A DNA stretch of 8,670 nt from Bacillota bacterium (lineage in GTDB: Bacteria > Bacillota > Clostridia > Oscillospirales > Ruminococcaceae), in assembly GCA_023439605.1 (NCBI GenBank), contig JAEXNS010000361.1, forward strand, positions 1 to 8,670. Direction: 5' to 3'. Below the pieces are notes generated by a model that worked only from the letters and a program-made list of their open reading frames with translations, ran no database searches and was not told where the DNA came from. A program made the position numbers and the translations under genes. Position 1 is the stretch's first letter, and every line of letters begins with the position of its first letter. This document shows, in pieces, positions 6,163 through 8,670 of this stretch.

Positions 6163-8148
6163 ATGAAAACAAAAACTAATAAAATGATATCGGTGATAAT
6201 ATCTTTATTAATGATCTTAAACATTTCTTTTATTTTTAACATGGAAATGTTTAAAGAAACTAAAGTTCATTCTGAAACTATATCTTTTGATGATAAAGTG
6301 GTTGAAGGATTATACAAACTAGAAACCAGAATAAATGTAAGTGAATATAAACTAACAACTGCAGAAGCAATGGCTAAGTTTTGGCAGGTTCTTTCAGATA
6401 ATCCTAGATTGTTTTTCGTAAAATTAGTGAATAACACTATAGCTTGTAGTTATTTTTTAGATGAAAATGGAAATAAAAATGCCAACAACTTAATATTAAC
6501 TTATGAAACAGATGTAACTCTTGAAAAAGTACAAGGACAATTAAATCAATTCGATTTAGAAGCAAGTAAGATATTAAGTAAAGTAAAATCTGAAATGAAA
6601 GATTATGAAAAAGTAATGATAGTTCATGATTATATGGTATTGAGTTATGGTTATGATATTTATACAGGAGGAATTACAGCTTATGATATGATAGTTAATA
6701 AAATAGGTGTTTGTCAAGCATATGCATCAGCATTTAAACATTTTATGGATACATTAGGAATAGAGTCAACTATAGTAACAAGTGCAGCTATGAATCATGC
6801 TTGGAATATGGTTAAAATAGATGGTGAATGGTTTCATGTTGATCTAACTTGGGACGATCCTATGCCAGACTTAGTAGGAAGAATTAATCATAATTATTTA
6901 TTGTTAAGTGACGAAAAAATGAGAGCATCGAATTACCATAGTTGGGATGCTAAATATCAAGCAACAAGTACAAAATATGATAATTTCTTTTGGAGAAATG
7001 TAAGTTCTGAAATATACATACAAGGAGATAATTGGTATTACTTAGATACTACAGGTTCATTTAGAGTATATAATGAAGAAACTCAACAAACAAATGTAAA
7101 TATATATATAGATGTTGAAATGTGGCCATATTGGGATGAAAATACTGGAATGGGAAGTTCAACAACATTTTGGATGGGTAATTATTCGAGTGTTATAGTT
7201 TATGGGGATAAAATGTATTATAATACACCAACTATGATATATAGAATGAATTTAGATGGTTCATATAAAGAAGGTATACAATATATACACCCACAACAGA
7301 ACCAAGGTTACGCATATGGACTAAAAGTTGTTGGTACTGAATTATATTGTTCTATTAAAAAAGATTATACATCTCCAGATAGATTGATAAAAATATTAGA
7401 TTTACCTAAACTTGAAAATGGAGAAGAAATTTATGTAATATCTAAATATTGGGATAACATATATGATAGTATTTCAAATGCACAAGAAGGACAAGTTATA
7501 AATGTTGATAATCAAAATTATACATTACCTCAAGAAATAATAGATTCTATAAAAGGTAAAAATATAACATTGGATATAGACATGGGTGATTATACTTGGA
7601 AAATAAACGGCTCACAAGTTGTTAATTCCATAGGCGAATTTAATATGGAAATATCCACAAATCTAGGCTTAGTTCCAAAGAGTAAAATTGATCAAATGAC
7701 ATATGGAACACAAGTTTTAGAGTTGAATTTACAACATGATGGCGAATTTGGATTTGATGCAACTATAGAATATTATGTTGGAACAGAAAACGCAGGCAAA
7801 GTAGTAAGTATATATTATTATAATAAAACATTAGATAGAATGGAAAAAATAGGCTCGTCAAATGTTTCAACTAATGGTGAAGCACAAATGAACATAAATC
7901 ATGCATCTAGTTATGTTATGATTATTGGTGAAAAAGAAATAAATAAAGGCGATTTAAACCTAGATGGTAAAATTGATAATATGGATTTGGTTCTAATGTG
8001 TCAATATATGATTAAAGATACAGAATTATATGGACAAGCTTTATTAAACGCAGATATCAATTTAGATGGATTTATTATGATAAATGATTTAGCTTACTTG
8101 AGACAACATGTAATGGGGGATTTCGTAACTTTAAATAATATTTTTTAA
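6163..8148 (+). CDS. Secreted transglutaminase-like cysteine enzyme with C-terminal type I dockerin
   Basis: This is a 661-residue exported protein. Residues 1-7 are basic and 8-27 hydrophobic, with likely cleavage after Val-His-Ser37. A transglutaminase-like domain follows at about 150-260 with a complete triad: Cys184 in GVCQAYA, His212 in MNHAWN and Asp227 in HVDLTWDDP. Such domains act as cysteine proteases, amidases or cross-linking enzymes, and the substrate here is unknown. Residues ~300-440 contain repeated WYYLD / MYYNT / RMNLDG elements resembling DUF5050-type beta-propeller blades. Residues ~450-590 look like beta-sandwich surface modules. A type I dockerin occupies ~596-652 with two calcium loops: DLNLDGKIDNMD (597-608) and DINLDGFIMIND (631-642; Met replaces Asp at loop position 9). 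The dockerin predicts attachment to a cohesin, and a cohesin-like protein is encoded next. Expression is under two c-di-GMP-I riboswitches. Family and architecture are firm. The reaction is inferred. Confidence 0.92.
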   Translation: MKTKTNKMISVIISLLMILNISFIFNMEMFKETKVHSETISFDDKVVEGLYKLETRINVSEYKLTTAEAMAKFWQVLSDNPRLFFVKLVNNTIACSYFLDENGNKNANNLILTYETDVTLEKVQGQLNQFDLEASKILSKVKSEMKDYEKVMIVHDYMVLSYGYDIYTGGITAYDMIVNKIGVCQAYASAFKHFMDTLGIESTIVTSAAMNHAWNMVKIDGEWFHVDLTWDDPMPDLVGRINHNYLLLSDEKMRASNYHSWDAKYQATSTKYDNFFWRNVSSEIYIQGDNWYYLDTTGSFRVYNEETQQTNVNIYIDVEMWPYWDENTGMGSSTTFWMGNYSSVIVYGDKMYYNTPTMIYRMNLDGSYKEGIQYIHPQQNQGYAYGLKVVGTELYCSIKKDYTSPDRLIKILDLPKLENGEEIYVISKYWDNIYDSISNAQEGQVINVDNQNYTLPQEIIDSIKGKNITLDIDMGDYTWKINGSQVVNSIGEFNMEISTNLGLVPKSKIDQMTYGTQVLELNLQHDGEFGFDATIEYYVGTENAGKVVSIYYYNKTLDRMEKIGSSNVSTNGEAQMNINHASSYVMIIGEKEINKGDLNLDGKIDNMDLVLMCQYMIKDTELYGQALLNADINLDGFIMINDLAYLRQHVMGDFVTLNNIF

Positions 8149-8193
8149 GATTTTTACACACAAATAGTGTTTTTCTCATATCTCCTTTTTTAG

Positions 8194-8228
8194 AAGTCAG
8201 GATGAATTTATTCATCCTGACTTTTTTT
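8194..8228 (+). terminator. Intrinsic terminator after the dockerin gene
   Basis: AAGTCAGGATGAA (8194-8206) and TTCATCCTGACTT (8211-8223) form a perfect 13-bp stem with a TTTA loop, and a T run continues to 8228. It separates the dockerin gene from the cohesin-like gene, so the latter is probably transcribed on its own and outside riboswitch control. A weak ACAC/GTGT hairpin with a T run lies just before it (8156-8175). Confidence 0.93.
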
Positions 8229-8333
8229 GAATGAATATTTAAATTATAATATTTAATACGAATTATATATTATGTAATGATATTGAAAATAAATATTCAA
8301 TAATTTATTAAAAAATTTTAAGGAGATGTTTTT

Positions 8334-8670
8334 ATGAAGAAAATAATCAAAAAGATTACCGGTGTAGTTATTTCATGTGTAATGCTTACAAATTTATTTG
8401 TAGTATCTGCTGTAGATGGGGTAAATATATCTGAAATTACAGTTAGTAGTCAAAATGCAAGTATAGGTCAAACTGTTGAAATAAGTGTTGATATATCTGC
8501 CGCACAAGAATTTGGTGGAATGCAATTGGAACTTTCCTATAATAACACTCAATTAGAGTATGTTTTGGACAGCGGTGCTATTAATGAAACTCTTGGTACA
8601 ACAGCCATGGTAAAAACTTTAGATTATGCGGTTGTTGATTCGGAAACTTCAAAATTGGCATTTGTATATG
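8334..8670 (+). CDS. Secreted protein with N-terminal cohesin-like domain (3'-truncated by window edge)
   Basis: The start codon follows AAGGAG (8320-8325) with 8-base spacing. The 112 visible residues begin with a signal peptide: MKKIIKK, a hydrophobic core to residue ~24, and likely cleavage after Ser-Ala26. From residue ~31 the sequence ISEITVSSQNASIGQTVEIS and then GGMQLELSYNNTQLEYV follows the pattern of a cohesin domain: a beta strand, a G-x-T/D-V motif, and a strand ending in YdxxxLe. The domain is cut off by the window edge. Cohesins bind dockerins, and the preceding gene ends in a dockerin, so a binding pair is plausible. I cannot tell whether the full protein is a multi-cohesin scaffoldin, a single-cohesin cell-wall anchor or a related carbohydrate-binding surface protein. 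The gap 8229-8333 is A+T-rich with no riboswitch and no clear consensus promoter. Confidence 0.82.
   Translation, partial: MKKIIKKITGVVISCVMLTNLFVVSAVDGVNISEITVSSQNASIGQTVEISVDISAAQEFGGMQLELSYNNTQLEYVLDSGAINETLGTTAMVKTLDYAVVDSETSKLAFVY

Noticed and set aside
8281..8302. Inverted repeat TATTGAA / TTCAATA upstream of the cohesin-like gene
   Set aside because: A 7-bp A+T-rich match with an 8-base gap is expected by chance in this composition, and no promoter element is clearly attached to it.
1..8670. CRISPR arrays, transposases, tRNA or rRNA genes
   Set aside because: I looked for regularly spaced repeats, terminal inverted repeats with transposase motifs and tRNA-like cloverleafs and found none that hold up.

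Overview
The window looks like chromosomal DNA from a low-GC Gram-positive bacterium of the class Clostridia. The base composition is strongly A+T-rich, start codons follow GGAG-type ribosome binding sites, there are c-di-GMP-I (GEMM-I) riboswitches, and a dockerin protein sits beside a cohesin-like protein. I cannot name a species from the sequence.

Layout. (1) Bases 1-625 hold the 3' end of an AAA-ATPase-like / PD-(D/E)XK nuclease-fold gene that begins outside the window. (2) Bases 631-740 contain a compact set of nested inverted repeats that looks like an unrecognised structured RNA. It lies upstream of a small, very basic protein (781-993). The intrinsic terminator of that gene lies inside its own reading frame, before the stop codon. 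This is the architecture of nonstop-regulated ribosome-rescue factors (ArfA/BrfA type). (3) On the minus strand, a glycogen/maltodextrin phosphorylase (5280-2878) and a neopullulanase-like GH13 enzyme (2841-973) form a probable two-gene operon for intracellular alpha-glucan breakdown. It converges on the small gene and shares its terminator. (4) Bases 5281-6162 are a long regulatory region. A minus-strand promoter serves the phosphorylase. Two consecutive plus-strand units follow, each with a near-ideal promoter, a c-di-GMP-I aptamer and an intrinsic terminator. (5) Bases 6163-8148 encode a secreted transglutaminase-like cysteine enzyme with an intact Cys-His-Asp triad and a C-terminal type I dockerin. 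(6) From 8334 to the window edge is the start of a secreted protein whose first domain looks like a cohesin.

How it fits together. The right half reads as a c-di-GMP-controlled surface module. Complementary segments link each aptamer to its terminator, which predicts that c-di-GMP binding causes termination (OFF switches) and that the dockerin enzyme is made when c-di-GMP is low. The neighbouring cohesin protein is the natural candidate to dock it. The left half contains the other notable system, a candidate tmRNA-backup rescue factor with a structured leader. The glycan operon between them is conventional metabolism.
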